A program made the translations under genes and the position numbers. From contig NZ_CP084530.1 of assembly GCF_023704175.1 (NCBI RefSeq), positions 1,133,501 to 1,197,500 of the forward strand: a DNA stretch of 64,000 nucleotides, read 5' to 3'. The DNA comes from Paenibacillus sp. YPG26 (GTDB lineage: Bacteria > Bacillota > Bacilli > Paenibacillales > Paenibacillaceae). Shown piece after piece: positions 1 through 7,681 of the stretch. Position 1 is the first letter of the stretch; each line of letters opens with the position of its first letter. The notes under the pieces were generated by a model. It saw nothing but the letters and a program-made list of their open reading frames with translations. It did no database searches and was not told the origin of the DNA.

Positions 1-1133
1 CCTGATATCGCAACTGTGGCATCCTTCTTGATCTCCCGGCTGAATAAATACAGAGAAGAGTCCACATCCGCCATACCGGGCAGATCTCTAGCTTCTGTAG
101 AGGCATTCAAAGCGTTCACGAGCTCTGGTGTATCGAAGCGTATCCAGTGATGCTGTGTGCCAAGCTCGGAAATCATCCGCTCAATCCAAGGCGCATCTGC
201 ACCTGGCTGGTAACTATGAGCCTTGAAGTATTTGTCGTTATCCACATAATCGACGGAATACGTATGAACCTGTCCCTGTCCGCTTCTTGTGTAATAATCC
301 ACAGCCAATGCGGTCAGCGCACTGGAGTCTAGTCCCCCGGACAACAGAGTGCAGACAGGGACGTCTGAGAGCAGCTGCCGTTCAACCGTGTCCTGCAGCA
401 GCTCTCTAAGTCTGGCTGCGGTCCGCGTCTCATCATCTTCATGAGTGTAAGAGTCAAGCTTCCAGTAAGTATAGGTTCTCAGTCCGCTCCGGCTGTAGAT
501 CATGGCTTGGCCCGGACGTAACTCCCGTAAATGCGTATAAACCCCGTGACCCGGTGTTCTGGCTGGGCCGAGGATAAATATTTCCGCAAGTCCTTCAGCC
601 CCTACGACAGGCTCAACCTTCGGATGTTCTAAGATGGCTTTGGGCTCTGAGCCAAAAATCAGCGTACCCTCCAGGTCACTGTAGAACAAGGGCTTGACTC
701 CAAGCCGGTCCCTTGCAAAAAATACATGCTGCCGCACACTGTCCCAGATCGCAAAGGCAAAAATACCGTTAAGCTTATGAACAGAGTCCGGTCCCCACTC
801 GATATATGCCTGAAGCAGCACTTCCGTATCACACTCTGTCCGGAAATCGTAACCTCTTTGCTTTAATTCTTCTCTCAGTTCAGGCGCATTATATATCTCC
901 CCGTTGTATACAACGGTAAATACGTTGTCGTCTTTATGGATAACCATGGGCTGGGCTCCATTGGCCGGGTCCATGACACTAAGTCTCCGGTGCCCGAAGG
1001 CGCAGGGGCCATAGATCCAGGTTCCACGAGCATCAGGTCCTCTTTTGCCAAGAGTTTCTGTCATTGTCAGCAGTAAGGCGGCGTCCCCAGTCAGGTCTCG
1101 GTTCCACTCGATAAACCCGGTAATTCCGCACAT
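1..1133 (-). CDS. asnB: Asparagine synthetase B, glutamine-hydrolysing (3' end outside window)
   Basis: It converts aspartate to asparagine with ATP, using glutamine as the nitrogen donor. The reverse strand translates from ATG 1131-1133 as MCGITGF, so Cys2 becomes the N-terminal nucleophile of the class II glutaminase domain. The glutaminase residues RGPD, YNGEIYN and the FGHRRLS stretch follow. The synthetase domain begins around residue 210 and carries the ATP pyrophosphatase loop LSGGLDSS. About 377 codons are present and the gene leaves the window, so the C-terminal third is not seen. An in-frame ATG lies four codons upstream, but using it would bury the catalytic Cys. The gene is divergent from the small genes at 1271. 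Family assignment is firm; the AsnB versus AsnO paralogue is not decided by the sequence. Confidence 0.93.
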   Translation of the reverse strand, partial: MCGITGFIEWNRDLTGDAALLLTMTETLGKRGPDARGTWIYGPCAFGHRRLSVMDPANGAQPMVIHKDDNVFTVVYNGEIYNAPELREELKQRGYDFRTECDTEVLLQAYIEWGPDSVHKLNGIFAFAIWDSVRQHVFFARDRLGVKPLFYSDLEGTLIFGSEPKAILEHPKVEPVVGAEGLAEIFILGPARTPGHGVYTHLRELRPGQAMIYSRSGLRTYTYWKLDSYTHEDDETRTAARLRELLQDTVERQLLSDVPVCTLLSGGLDSSALTALAVDYYTRSGQGQVHTYSVDYVDNDKYFKAHSYQPGADAPWIERMISELGTQHHWIRFDTPELVNALNASTEARDLPGMADVDSSLYLFSREIKKDATVAIS

Positions 1134-1270
1134 ATATGGACTCATCCTCTCTCTTCGTTACTCTAAATATGCGGTTTGTTCCGCGGTGATACAAATTATG
1201 CCGAACCTAGGCATAAAATGTCTGTCCTCTATGGAAAACTATGCTGTGGAGGAATGAAAGGAGGATGGTC

Positions 1271-1579
1271 ATGAAGAAGACCTTTTATGTATCGGTCCAG
1301 GGCCGTTCTGTGCTTGAAGATCCCGGAGCCGCAGCTTACGAATGGGTTATCCGGGCCACATCCGAGGAGGCTGACGAGCTTAGACGTTGGCTCTCTTCAA
1401 GTGTGGAAGCTGACGAAGATGAATTCATGGGTTACGTATTTCCTTGGCCAGATACTCCGGAAGAGGGCCGCAGCGCAGCATATTCAGAACGGATTAGCCA
1501 GGTATACCAGGAGATTTACCGGCTTGGAACAACGGATACCCGAAGTCAGATGGCAAATGCAAACTTAATTCATGCATAA
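1271..1579 (+). CDS. Conserved-looking hypothetical protein, 102 aa
   Basis: I do not recognise a named family. AAAGGAGG at 1257-1264 places the start at ATG 1271, six bases downstream; the ATG at 1265 touches the ribosome site and is unlikely. The product is acidic and soluble, with no signal peptide or membrane segment. It opens with a beta-strand-like MKKTFYVSVQG, has an acidic middle (SSSVEADEDEF) and a GYVFPWPDTP motif, and ends in a helix. It is followed after 28 bp by another small acidic protein gene, so the two are probably co-transcribed. Codon use resembles the neighbouring genes. Coding status is likely; function is unknown. Confidence 0.75.
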   Translation: MKKTFYVSVQGRSVLEDPGAAAYEWVIRATSEEADELRRWLSSSVEADEDEFMGYVFPWPDTPEEGRSAAYSERISQVYQEIYRLGTTDTRSQMANANLIHA

Positions 1580-1607
1580 TCTTGAATTCAAAAAAGGAGC
1601 GTTCAGC

Positions 1608-1964
1608 ATGTATCCAATTAAAGACGCGAAGCTAACAAGGACTACGGACTATAACGGCACCGCTTGTGTTGAAATTGAAGTAACTCCGGCGGCCTCTGAA
1701 GAACCAGGGCTGCTGGTCTATGTGGCCAGGGCAGGGAATGGAGAGGATTTCGAGATTGTCCGAATGATTCGGAATGAATCGGATCTCGCCATAGACTGGT
1801 ACAATAACAATCTGCATAATGCATATGAGGAAATTGCCGAGGAAAATTTCGGTGATGAAGGAGAGCTGGATGCACCTCAGGAGAGAGAGCAATTCCGGCA
1901 AAGTCTATTGGCTTCAGGAAGTATCTCGGCCCAGCTGGAGCAGATGCTGCCTAAAGGCAGCTAA
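1608..1964 (+). CDS. Hypothetical small acidic protein, 118 aa
   Basis: The start is ATG 1608, preceded by AAAAAAGGAG about eight bases away. An upstream in-frame ATG at 1572 would overlap the preceding gene's end and has no ribosome site. The protein is acidic and soluble, with a probable N-terminal beta sheet (residues 1-55: YPIKDAKLTRTTDYNG, then VEIEVTP, then LLVYVARAG) and a helical C-terminal half rich in Glu and Gln. No catalytic motif is visible. It forms a two-gene unit with the 102-aa protein upstream and ends just before a strong hairpin. I do not recognise the family. Confidence 0.72.
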   Translation: MYPIKDAKLTRTTDYNGTACVEIEVTPAASEEPGLLVYVARAGNGEDFEIVRMIRNESDLAIDWYNNNLHNAYEEIAEENFGDEGELDAPQEREQFRQSLLASGSISAQLEQMLPKGS

Positions 1965-1987
1965 GGCAGTAAGGCGCAGCTATGGAA

Positions 1988-2015
1988 CAGGCTCTCCCGC
2001 TCATGGGAGAGCCTG
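1988..2015. terminator. Hairpin between convergent genes (probably bidirectional)
   Basis: An 11-bp perfect stem (CAGGCTCTCCC paired with GGGAGAGCCTG) with a six-base loop lies between the stop of the 118-aa gene and the stop of the convergent DUF4870 gene. T-richness beyond the stem is modest, so it may stop transcription inefficiently, but its position between convergent stops supports a shared terminator. Confidence 0.7.
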
Positions 2016-2021
2016 TAGTCT

Positions 2022-2330
2022 TTAGTATTGTTGAGGCCATTTCGCGTTAGAGAGAATGCGAATCCCTTGAATAACGTTATATAGAAAGGCGCAAAAATAA
2101 ATGAGGGCAAAGACGGCAACATACATAAAAATGGAGGCTAAATACTGAGCAGAGAACATAAAGTAAAGAAGCGGAAGTGCGGCGAGAACCGGAAATATGT
2201 GTGAGAGAAGAGCTCTGCCAGCATGCTTCCGGACCACCGCATCATTGGATATGAACCATACGATTACAGGCAGTAGGAAAGGGGCAAAGAAGATGCTAAA
2301 GTAGCACAGCGAAGAAAGGATTGTTCGCAT
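2022..2330 (-). CDS. DUF4870-type small membrane protein, 102 aa
   Basis: The protein is almost entirely hydrophobic, with about three to four transmembrane segments: residues 5-27, 45-65, 68-90 and a partly hydrophobic end. Between the first two lies the polar hairpin NDAVVRKHAGRALLSH, which resembles the signature of DUF4870 (Tic20-like) proteins, where a conserved His-Ala-x-x-Ala follows the first helix. The function of that family is not established. The start is ATG 2328-2330 with AAGGAG upstream on the reverse strand. It is convergent with the small acidic gene pair and adjacent to the tRNA-Arg locus. Confidence 0.75.
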   Translation of the reverse strand: MRTILSSLCYFSIFFAPFLLPVIVWFISNDAVVRKHAGRALLSHIFPVLAALPLLYFMFSAQYLASIFMYVAVFALIYFCAFLYNVIQGIRILSNAKWPQQY

Positions 2331-2467
2331 ACCTTGTTCACGCTCCTTGGGTCATTTTTTATATATTACCCTAAATTAATAATTTTCTTTGACTTTAGCA
2401 AAAGATAGGTTATAATAAATAACGCGTCCTTTTTTCTTCCGGGATCTGCACACAGGCTTACATACTT

Positions 2468-2527
<60 letters not shown>

Positions 2528-2541
<14 letters not shown>

Positions 2542-2850
2542 TCAATAAAAATCTCTCCTTCGGGAGAGATTTTTTGCGTTCCAGGTTGAGGGGTATGAAC
2601 CCCAGATGGGGTTCGTCGAAGTGAAGCCCCCCGATGCCGAATGGCTGGGGGATGAACGGAGTCTCGAGCTGAGCGAGAGTATCCCTCCTGGGACGTCAAC
2701 AAAAATCTCTCCTTCGGGAGAGATTTTTTGCGTTCCAAGTTGAGGGATTTGAACCCCAGATGGGGTTCGTCGAAGTGAAGCCCTCCGATGCCGAATGGCT
2801 GGGGGATGAACGGAGTCTCGAACGGCGCGAGAGTATCCCTCCTGGGACGT
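2528..2850 (+). repeat. Tandem 154-bp repeat carrying tRNA-Arg 3' tail plus terminator
   Basis: Starting inside the T arm of the tRNA, a 154-bp unit occurs twice (2528-2681 and 2682-2835), and the first 15 bases of a third follow (2836-2850). Each unit begins with the tRNA tail TCCCTCCTGGGACG, then an intrinsic terminator (stem ATCTCTCC / GGGAGAGAT with a T6 run; 2550-2576 and 2704-2729). Next comes a spacer with the inverted repeat GAACCCC-AGAT-GGGGTTC, the string GATGCCGAATGGCT, and GTCTCGA shortly before the next tail. The two units differ at roughly a dozen positions. No convincing coding sequence crosses the array. A homologous array sits beside the inverted tRNA-Arg at 15.8-16.2 kb. Confidence 0.93.
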
Positions 2851-3140
2851 GAAGACGAGAAAATGCAATGTTCTATGAACTGCTCCTTTAAGTCAGGCTC
2901 TATTAAGCATGGACGCAGTTGTGAGATGAGTAGCTCCTCGTGCTTATAAAATATGTATTTAATGTTAATTTTAACCTTATAATTACTAAAATCGATTATA
3001 ATGAAATTTATGTTCAAGCCGATTACCTATCCTAAGTTAATAGGACAATCATACGCAATAAGGCATGTGCTGAATCGACTATGCTACAAGGGTTATAAAT
3101 TTTTCGAATACACATGTATACATAAGAGGAGGCGAATGAT
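2851..3140. other. AT-rich spacer after the repeat array
   Basis: About 290 bp between the last tRNA tail and the broken membrane gene. The only feature seen is the ribosome site AGAGGAGGCG just before ATG 3141. Long reverse-strand frames through here also run across the tRNA and repeats and are not credible genes. Confidence 0.6.
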
Positions 3141-4243
3141 ATGACGATAACATCTGTTATAGTAATGATCTTTGTATTTGTACCTGCCATTGTACTCATG
3201 GTAAGCATGCCTTATATTTTACGAGAGAGACGATTAGTTTTGGGGTCACTGTCAGCGCTGTACAATTTCATAGTGAGCCTCTGCGCCAGATACGGAAGTC
3301 ATATGTTAGGATTAGTGCTACCTTACATACCATCCTGTTCATTGTTTGTATCATCTGCCTAATATACGGCGATGAACATTCCAAGCAACTAAGTTGGATC
3401 ATTGTCACTTATTCACTCGCCATGGTTGTAATCTCCCTAGCCATGAACATTAGCTATCATTTCAGAATGAAAAGTTTGCTACCTAATCTGCCTATTGCTA
3501 TGGAACCATCGATCATGGCAGTGGATACTGGATTTCGGGAAAGAAATATTGGCTTGTCTAGTTATTGGTTCCTCATTCATGGTTTAACTATTGTTATTAG
3601 TATTCTAGCTGTGCTACTCAACTACGATCAGATTCCTGATCAGATTTCGATCCATTACAACAGTAATTGGAACGTAGACCGCTATGCAGCTAAATCTTAT
3701 AGTTTTGTGTTTATACCTACAATAATCCAAGTGTTCATAACACTTTTGTTCATATTTGAGAATCGGAGTATTCGCAGAGTGAAGCAGCAGGCTCAATCCA
3801 TTGATCCTAACCGTTCCATCAGACAAGACGTAAATTTCCGCCTTACTTGGTCAAGTTATATGATTACAGCAAGCTTCTTAGTAGTTATCCTGTTTTCTGT
3901 CGTGTAACTAAACATGATATTTCTGCTTAGCATCAATTTTGCCATCCCCATTATCCTAATCATAATAGCCTTAATCACTCTATACGCCTTCGTCTTATCG
4001 TTCTGGGCTGGTCAGGGCGGAAGCCGCTTGGAGCCATCTGACGATTACTCCAATGTCAGACCTGTCCATGATGATGATAAATGGCTATTAGGTATGATTT
4101 ATTTCAATCGCAAGGATAAAAACCTAATCGTCGAGAAAAGGTTCGGAGTCGGCTGGGGATTAAATTTCGGTCACCCAGCAAGCTGGCTGATTTTGCTCGG
4201 AATTATTGTAGTGTTAGTTGTGGTAACGAGGCTTGAAGGTTAG
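3141..4243 (+). pseudogene. DUF1648/DUF5808 membrane protein, broken by a frameshift and a stop
   Basis: Three consecutive pieces together read as one DUF1648-domain membrane protein of about 367 residues. The first frame (from 3141, after AGAGGAGGCG) encodes an N-terminal helix up to RERRLV. At the T/G run 3238-3245 one base is missing, and the next frame continues as FGVTVSAVQFHSEPLRQIRK through 3904. It includes the DUF1648 hallmark DQIPDQISIHYNSNWNVDRY. A TAA at 3905-3907 then interrupts the same frame, which resumes immediately with a helix and the DUF5808-like segment KWLLGMIYFNRKDKN and GWGLNFGH. The two lesions make this a pseudogene unless the pieces act separately. Intact relatives are multi-pass membrane proteins of uncertain, possibly regulatory, role. 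Confidence 0.85.
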
Positions 4244-4385
4244 TACTCTTCGGAGTATTCTAGCTTTCAACAAATAAATGCGGAATTAAGCTTTTCCTGA
4301 TTGTCTTTTTTAAGTAATAACTGATGATGTTCATCAGCTTTTCATTGCATCAGCTGCTGGATTGTTTGGAATTGTATATGTATGT

Positions 4386-4560
4386 GCTTTGAAGTGCACC
4401 CCATAAAATAGTCATTTGGAAAACCCTTGGGTTTGCCGGTGAATTTTAAGGGGTGCTTTTTCATGGCGATCAAAGGACAAAAGTTTGAGCATTATTCAAA
4501 AAATCTGAAGTTAGAAGTGATTTGGCCTCATGTGGAGCAGAAGTGGACCTAATCCATAAA
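4386..4560 (+). mobile_element. Remnant of an IS3-family element (start of orfA)
   Basis: ATG 4464 opens a frame, MAIKGQKFEHYSKNLKLEVI, that resembles the N-terminus of IS3/IS150-type OrfA proteins. It stops after about 29 codons (WTP-like end) where the helix-turn-helix would begin. The leader has the dyad AAAACCCTTGGGTTT and an AAGGGGTG ribosome site. GTGCACC near 4391 and GTGCACC near 4561 suggest the two ends, although they are in the same orientation rather than a clean inverted pair. Only about 170 bp survive, so this is a dead deletion derivative. Confidence 0.7.
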
Positions 4561-4575
4561 GTGCACCGAAAAAAT

Positions 4576-4605
4576 AAAGACTGCCGAACTGAATCGGCAG
4601 TCTTT
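4576..4605 (-). terminator. Intrinsic terminator of the PilZ gene
   Basis: A 12-bp perfect stem (AAAGACTGCCGA with TCGGCAGTCTTT, loop ACTGAA). On the reverse strand it is followed by TATTTTTTC, a good U-tract, ten bases after the PilZ stop codon. Confidence 0.85.
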
Positions 4606-4614
4606 GTTTAATCT

Positions 4615-4995
4615 CTATATCACTTTAATTTTTTTATTACCGGCTAGTGTTCTCAGATCGGCATTGATCTTTTCTTTCTCTTCGGCTTCGAGCTGTAGAG
4701 ACAGACCATAATGATAGTAAGGGGGCTCAATTTGGCGCTGCCAGCAGATCTTGGCATTGAAGTCATGTTCTTCTTCAGTTAATTTGAGACGCAGAACACC
4801 TTTGATAGCATTAGAAGCAGCATGGAGATCAAGGACAGTGCGGATCTTGCAGCCCCCCTTGCTGATATCGATTAAATCTACTTCAGCCAGCTTGCTTGTG
4901 ATCATCGTACCATTAATCTCGGAAATCCGAATCCAGCAGCTCATAGGTTCTTCCATAGAGTAGCGAAAAGGTTCTTTTCTGTTATTAGTGCTCAT
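4615..4995 (-). CDS. PilZ-domain protein, 126 aa
   Basis: This is a single-domain protein of the PilZ class, whose members typically bind cyclic di-GMP. The second PilZ signature, D/NxSxxG, is present as DISKGG around residue 43, preceded by a beta strand. The N-terminal arginine motif is only partly kept (RKEPFR at residues 6-11), so nucleotide binding is plausible but not assured. The C-terminal half has the strand pair ICWQRQ and YYHYGLSLQL typical of PilZ barrels. There is no other domain, signal peptide or membrane segment. It is monocistronic, between an IS remnant and the divergent pst locus. Confidence 0.85.
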   Translation of the reverse strand: MSTNNRKEPFRYSMEEPMSCWIRISEINGTMITSKLAEVDLIDISKGGCKIRTVLDLHAASNAIKGVLRLKLTEEEHDFNAKICWQRQIEPPYYHYGLSLQLEAEEKEKINADLRTLAGNKKIKVI

Positions 4996-5153
4996 AGCCC
5001 CTCCAGAACTTCGGTGTATACCGTAATTATACCTAATATTTGGATTTTATTAAACTTTATAATTTTATATATGTCTACCTATATCATGTTTTAAATATAT
5101 TTCTATGGTCTCAGGCATATTTTCCTATTTTTCTTTATGTATTTTTCAGTAAT

Positions 5154-5200
5154 TTAACAATTCGTTACAAATACCCAGAATTCCTTTAACATTCTTATAC
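5154..5200 (+). promoter_or_regulatory. Candidate PhoP (Pho-box) binding array upstream of the pst locus
   Basis: Four TTAACA-like hexamers lie on one helical face: TTAACA 5154-5159, TTACAA 5165-5170, TTAACA 5186-5191 and TTATAC 5195-5200. The offsets are 11, 21 and 9 bp, with a weaker element (AGAATT) where the missing repeat would fall. B. subtilis PhoP binds direct TT(A/C/T)A(C/T)A repeats spaced about 11 bp. The array sits 46-92 bp upstream of the first start codon of the propeller-pst locus, which is the expected place. No strong -10 was identified. Assignment is inference from pattern and context. Confidence 0.6.
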
Positions 5201-5245
5201 GAAAATGACATCATAGCACTTATGTATTAGGAAAAGGGTGAGCTG

Positions 5246-6694
5246 ATGAGTAAGGGTAAAGTATTCAGTATGTTAGTTGCTTCAGCACTGGTAACCTCAG
5301 CTGTAACAGCGGGGGCTGCGGGTGCCGCAGCGGCAAAAACAAAACCATCGGGTCCAGCAAAAACGGCTGCATCCAAACAAACAACAGCCAAATTCAAGGT
5401 CATCCAGTCAGGACTCCAGGTAGATGGTGACACGATCACCTTAAAATCAATTGAAGTGAATGGAACCAAGCTTTACTCGATCCGGGATCTGGCTGGTGCA
5501 CTGAATGCAGGGCTCAAGCTTGAGAATGGAAGTGTGGTTCTGAATGATTCTTATGGATACCATACGGTATCAATCAAACCTAATAGTAAAAGCCTGCAGG
5601 TGGATGGCGCTGCTCAAGGCTTCAAGGTAGCTCCCAAGCTTCAGGATGGCAACATTTATGTCGAGCTGGATACCATAGTGAACGCACTCGGTGCTGAACT
5701 TGCAGGCAGCGGTAGCGTCTACAAAATAAAGCGTCTGGAAGGTAGTTTCTCTACACTGTCTTTTGATGAGAAGGGGAACGTGATTGCGACGAAAGAAGAT
5801 GGAGAAGCTCTGCAGGTATTCAAATTGAATCCCTCACTGGGTACTCCAAATGAAGTGTTCTCCTCGAACGAAGGGGCCGCCTCTGCGGTGTTCTCACCTG
5901 ATTACAAATGGGGAGCGTTCACCAACGACGATGGGCAGCTGTTTGTCTATGATCTCAGCACTGGCTTGACAAGACAAATCGGGTCAGACAGCTCAGTCAA
6001 GACAGATCTTGTCTGGTCTGCAGACGGCAAGAAAGTGTACTTTATCCAAGGCGACAAGCAGGAGAAGATTTCCTACATAACGATAGACACCGGCATACTT
6101 ACTGAAGTCCTTGCAGATAAAGTGGAGAATAAGTCCGATCTTCAAGTATCGGGAGACGAGAAGAAGATTGCTTACCTGGTTAACACAACAGGCGTTGCGA
6201 AGAATGATGCTGACAGTACGGAAGATTCATTAACCATTGATTACTCGGGTGCCGGTGCCCAGGTCTACTCCCTGGATACTGCAACCAAAGGTGCGAAGCC
6301 TGTACAGTTGACCAAAACTATGGACAACAAGCTGCTGCCTTCTATCCTTGCGGATGGAAGCATTGTCTATGTAAGTGCAGATCCGGATGGGAAAGACGTG
6401 AACAGTGTATTGAAGAGCATTTCCGCGGATGGAGCTAAAATTACTGATCTTGTATCTGACATTGATGTGACCATGGATGTCGTAACCAGAGGTGGCAAAT
6501 TGCTGGTGGCTGGTCTGAAAGCGGATGGTTCAACGCAGCTGTTCGAGGTGACTGGTGGAGCCAAGAAAGAAATTTACAGCACACCGGATGGAATTACTGA
6601 AGTTGCTGTATCAAAGGATGGCAAGATTGCCTTGATTAGCGATGGCAAGATTGTTCTGGTAGAAGGCGGCAAAGGCATTTTGCTAACTAAATAA
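5246..6694 (+). CDS. Secreted protein: copper-amine-oxidase-N-like domain plus beta-propeller, 482 aa
   Basis: Residues 1-30 form a signal peptide (hydrophobic core LVASALVTSAVTAGAAGAA). Residues about 50-165 resemble the copper amine oxidase N-terminal-like domain common in Paenibacillus surface proteins (VNGTKLYSIRDLAGALNAG, then VELDTIVNALGA). Residues about 170-480 have TolB/WD40-like repeats (FSPDYKWGAFTNDDGQLFVYDL; VWSADGKKVYFIQGD; VSGDEKKIAYLVN; VSKDGKIALISDGK), suggesting a six-bladed propeller. No enzyme motif is seen. It starts at ATG 5246 after AAAAGGGTGA, behind the probable Pho box, and ends 26 bp before pstS, so it is likely the first gene of the phosphate-starvation operon. Its role there is unknown. 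Confidence 0.85.
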   Translation: MSKGKVFSMLVASALVTSAVTAGAAGAAAAKTKPSGPAKTAASKQTTAKFKVIQSGLQVDGDTITLKSIEVNGTKLYSIRDLAGALNAGLKLENGSVVLNDSYGYHTVSIKPNSKSLQVDGAAQGFKVAPKLQDGNIYVELDTIVNALGAELAGSGSVYKIKRLEGSFSTLSFDEKGNVIATKEDGEALQVFKLNPSLGTPNEVFSSNEGAASAVFSPDYKWGAFTNDDGQLFVYDLSTGLTRQIGSDSSVKTDLVWSADGKKVYFIQGDKQEKISYITIDTGILTEVLADKVENKSDLQVSGDEKKIAYLVNTTGVAKNDADSTEDSLTIDYSGAGAQVYSLDTATKGAKPVQLTKTMDNKLLPSILADGSIVYVSADPDGKDVNSVLKSISADGAKITDLVSDIDVTMDVVTRGGKLLVAGLKADGSTQLFEVTGGAKKEIYSTPDGITEVAVSKDGKIALISDGKIVLVEGGKGILLTK

Positions 6695-6720
6695 CTTAAT
6701 TTGAGAGGGGTAATTTAATC

Positions 6721-7584
6721 ATGAAATTGTTCAAAAAAGTATCTTTGGTGGCGGTAGCCGCAGCAGTTATTCTATCTTCTGCAGGTGTAGGATCTTCCGT
6801 TCAGGCTGCAGGCTCGGTATCGGGTAAAATTACGATTAATGGTTCCACTGCACTTCTTCCTTTATCTCTGCAGGCGGCAAAGGAATTCCAAAGATTGAAC
6901 CCTAAGGTGAAAATTGCTGCCTCCGGTAAAGGTTCTGTAACAGGTCCTCAAGCAGTTAAAAAAGGCATCGCTCAAATCGGAGCTTGTGACTGGGATGCAA
7001 GCACGGATGTTCCAGGATTCAAAGCGTTCGCAGGGCAAGTGGCTAACAAAGTAGCAGTAATTCCTTTTGCAACAGTAGTTAACAAAAATGTGGATGTCGC
7101 TAACCTGACTACAGACCAGCTTAAAGGTATCTATAGTGGCAAAATCACGAACTGGAAAGAGGTTGGTGGCAGCAATGCGGATATCGTTGTAATCACACGT
7201 GCCTTCGGTTCCGGTACCCGTGTTAACTATCAGGCCAAAGCCCTTGGTGGTGGAGATATTGTAAAGAAAGCTAAGAACTACAAAGAAGTTGGATCCAGCG
7301 GCGATATGAAGACGGCCGTGGCTACAACTCCGAATGCTATCGGATATATTGACCTTGTATACGTTACTGGCGGCGATCTCAAAGCGATTAAACACAACGG
7401 TGTGGCTGCAACTGTTGATAATGTGATCAAAGGCTCGTACAAAGTCTGGTCTTATGGTTACTACATGACAAAAGGCCAGCCAACTGGCGCTACGAAAGCT
7501 TTCATCGATTACGTGCAAAGCAAGAAGTTCCAGGAAGGATCACTTAAGAAGCTGAAATTCATTCCGATTTCTGCAATGAAGTAA
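6721..7584 (+). CDS. pstS: Phosphate ABC transporter substrate-binding protein, 287 aa
   Basis: It binds orthophosphate for the Pst importer. After a signal peptide (residues 1-29, cleavage near SVQA-AG) it has the PstS phosphate-site segments INGSTALLPL, GKGSVTGP and ITRAFGSGTRVNYQ, plus NAIGYIDLVYV. Unlike B. subtilis PstS, there is no lipobox cysteine at the end of the signal peptide, so the protein may be released or held by other means. The start follows GAGAGGGG. It is preceded by the propeller gene and followed by pstC after a hairpin. Phosphate control is inferred from the upstream box. Confidence 0.93.
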   Translation: MKLFKKVSLVAVAAAVILSSAGVGSSVQAAGSVSGKITINGSTALLPLSLQAAKEFQRLNPKVKIAASGKGSVTGPQAVKKGIAQIGACDWDASTDVPGFKAFAGQVANKVAVIPFATVVNKNVDVANLTTDQLKGIYSGKITNWKEVGGSNADIVVITRAFGSGTRVNYQAKALGGGDIVKKAKNYKEVGSSGDMKTAVATTPNAIGYIDLVYVTGGDLKAIKHNGVAATVDNVIKGSYKVWSYGYYMTKGQPTGATKAFIDYVQSKKFQEGSLKKLKFIPISAMK

Positions 7585-7630
7585 GAATTTAGCTGGCCGC
7601 AGTCAGCAGGCTTCAACATGTAACGTTAAC

Positions 7631-7657
7631 CAGCCAGCCCCTGCCCGGGGCTGGCTG
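7631..7657 (+). terminator. Strong intra-operon hairpin between pstS and pstC
   Basis: An 11-bp GC-rich perfect stem (CAGCCAGCCCC / GGGGCTGGCTG) with a five-base loop but no following T-run. It may attenuate transcription or protect the pstS mRNA 3' end, giving more binding protein than permease, as is common in ABC operons. It is unlikely to be a full terminator, because pstC follows 25 bp later without a visible promoter. Confidence 0.6.
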
Positions 7658-7681
7658 CTGTATGGGAGGAAGTAGAACGAA

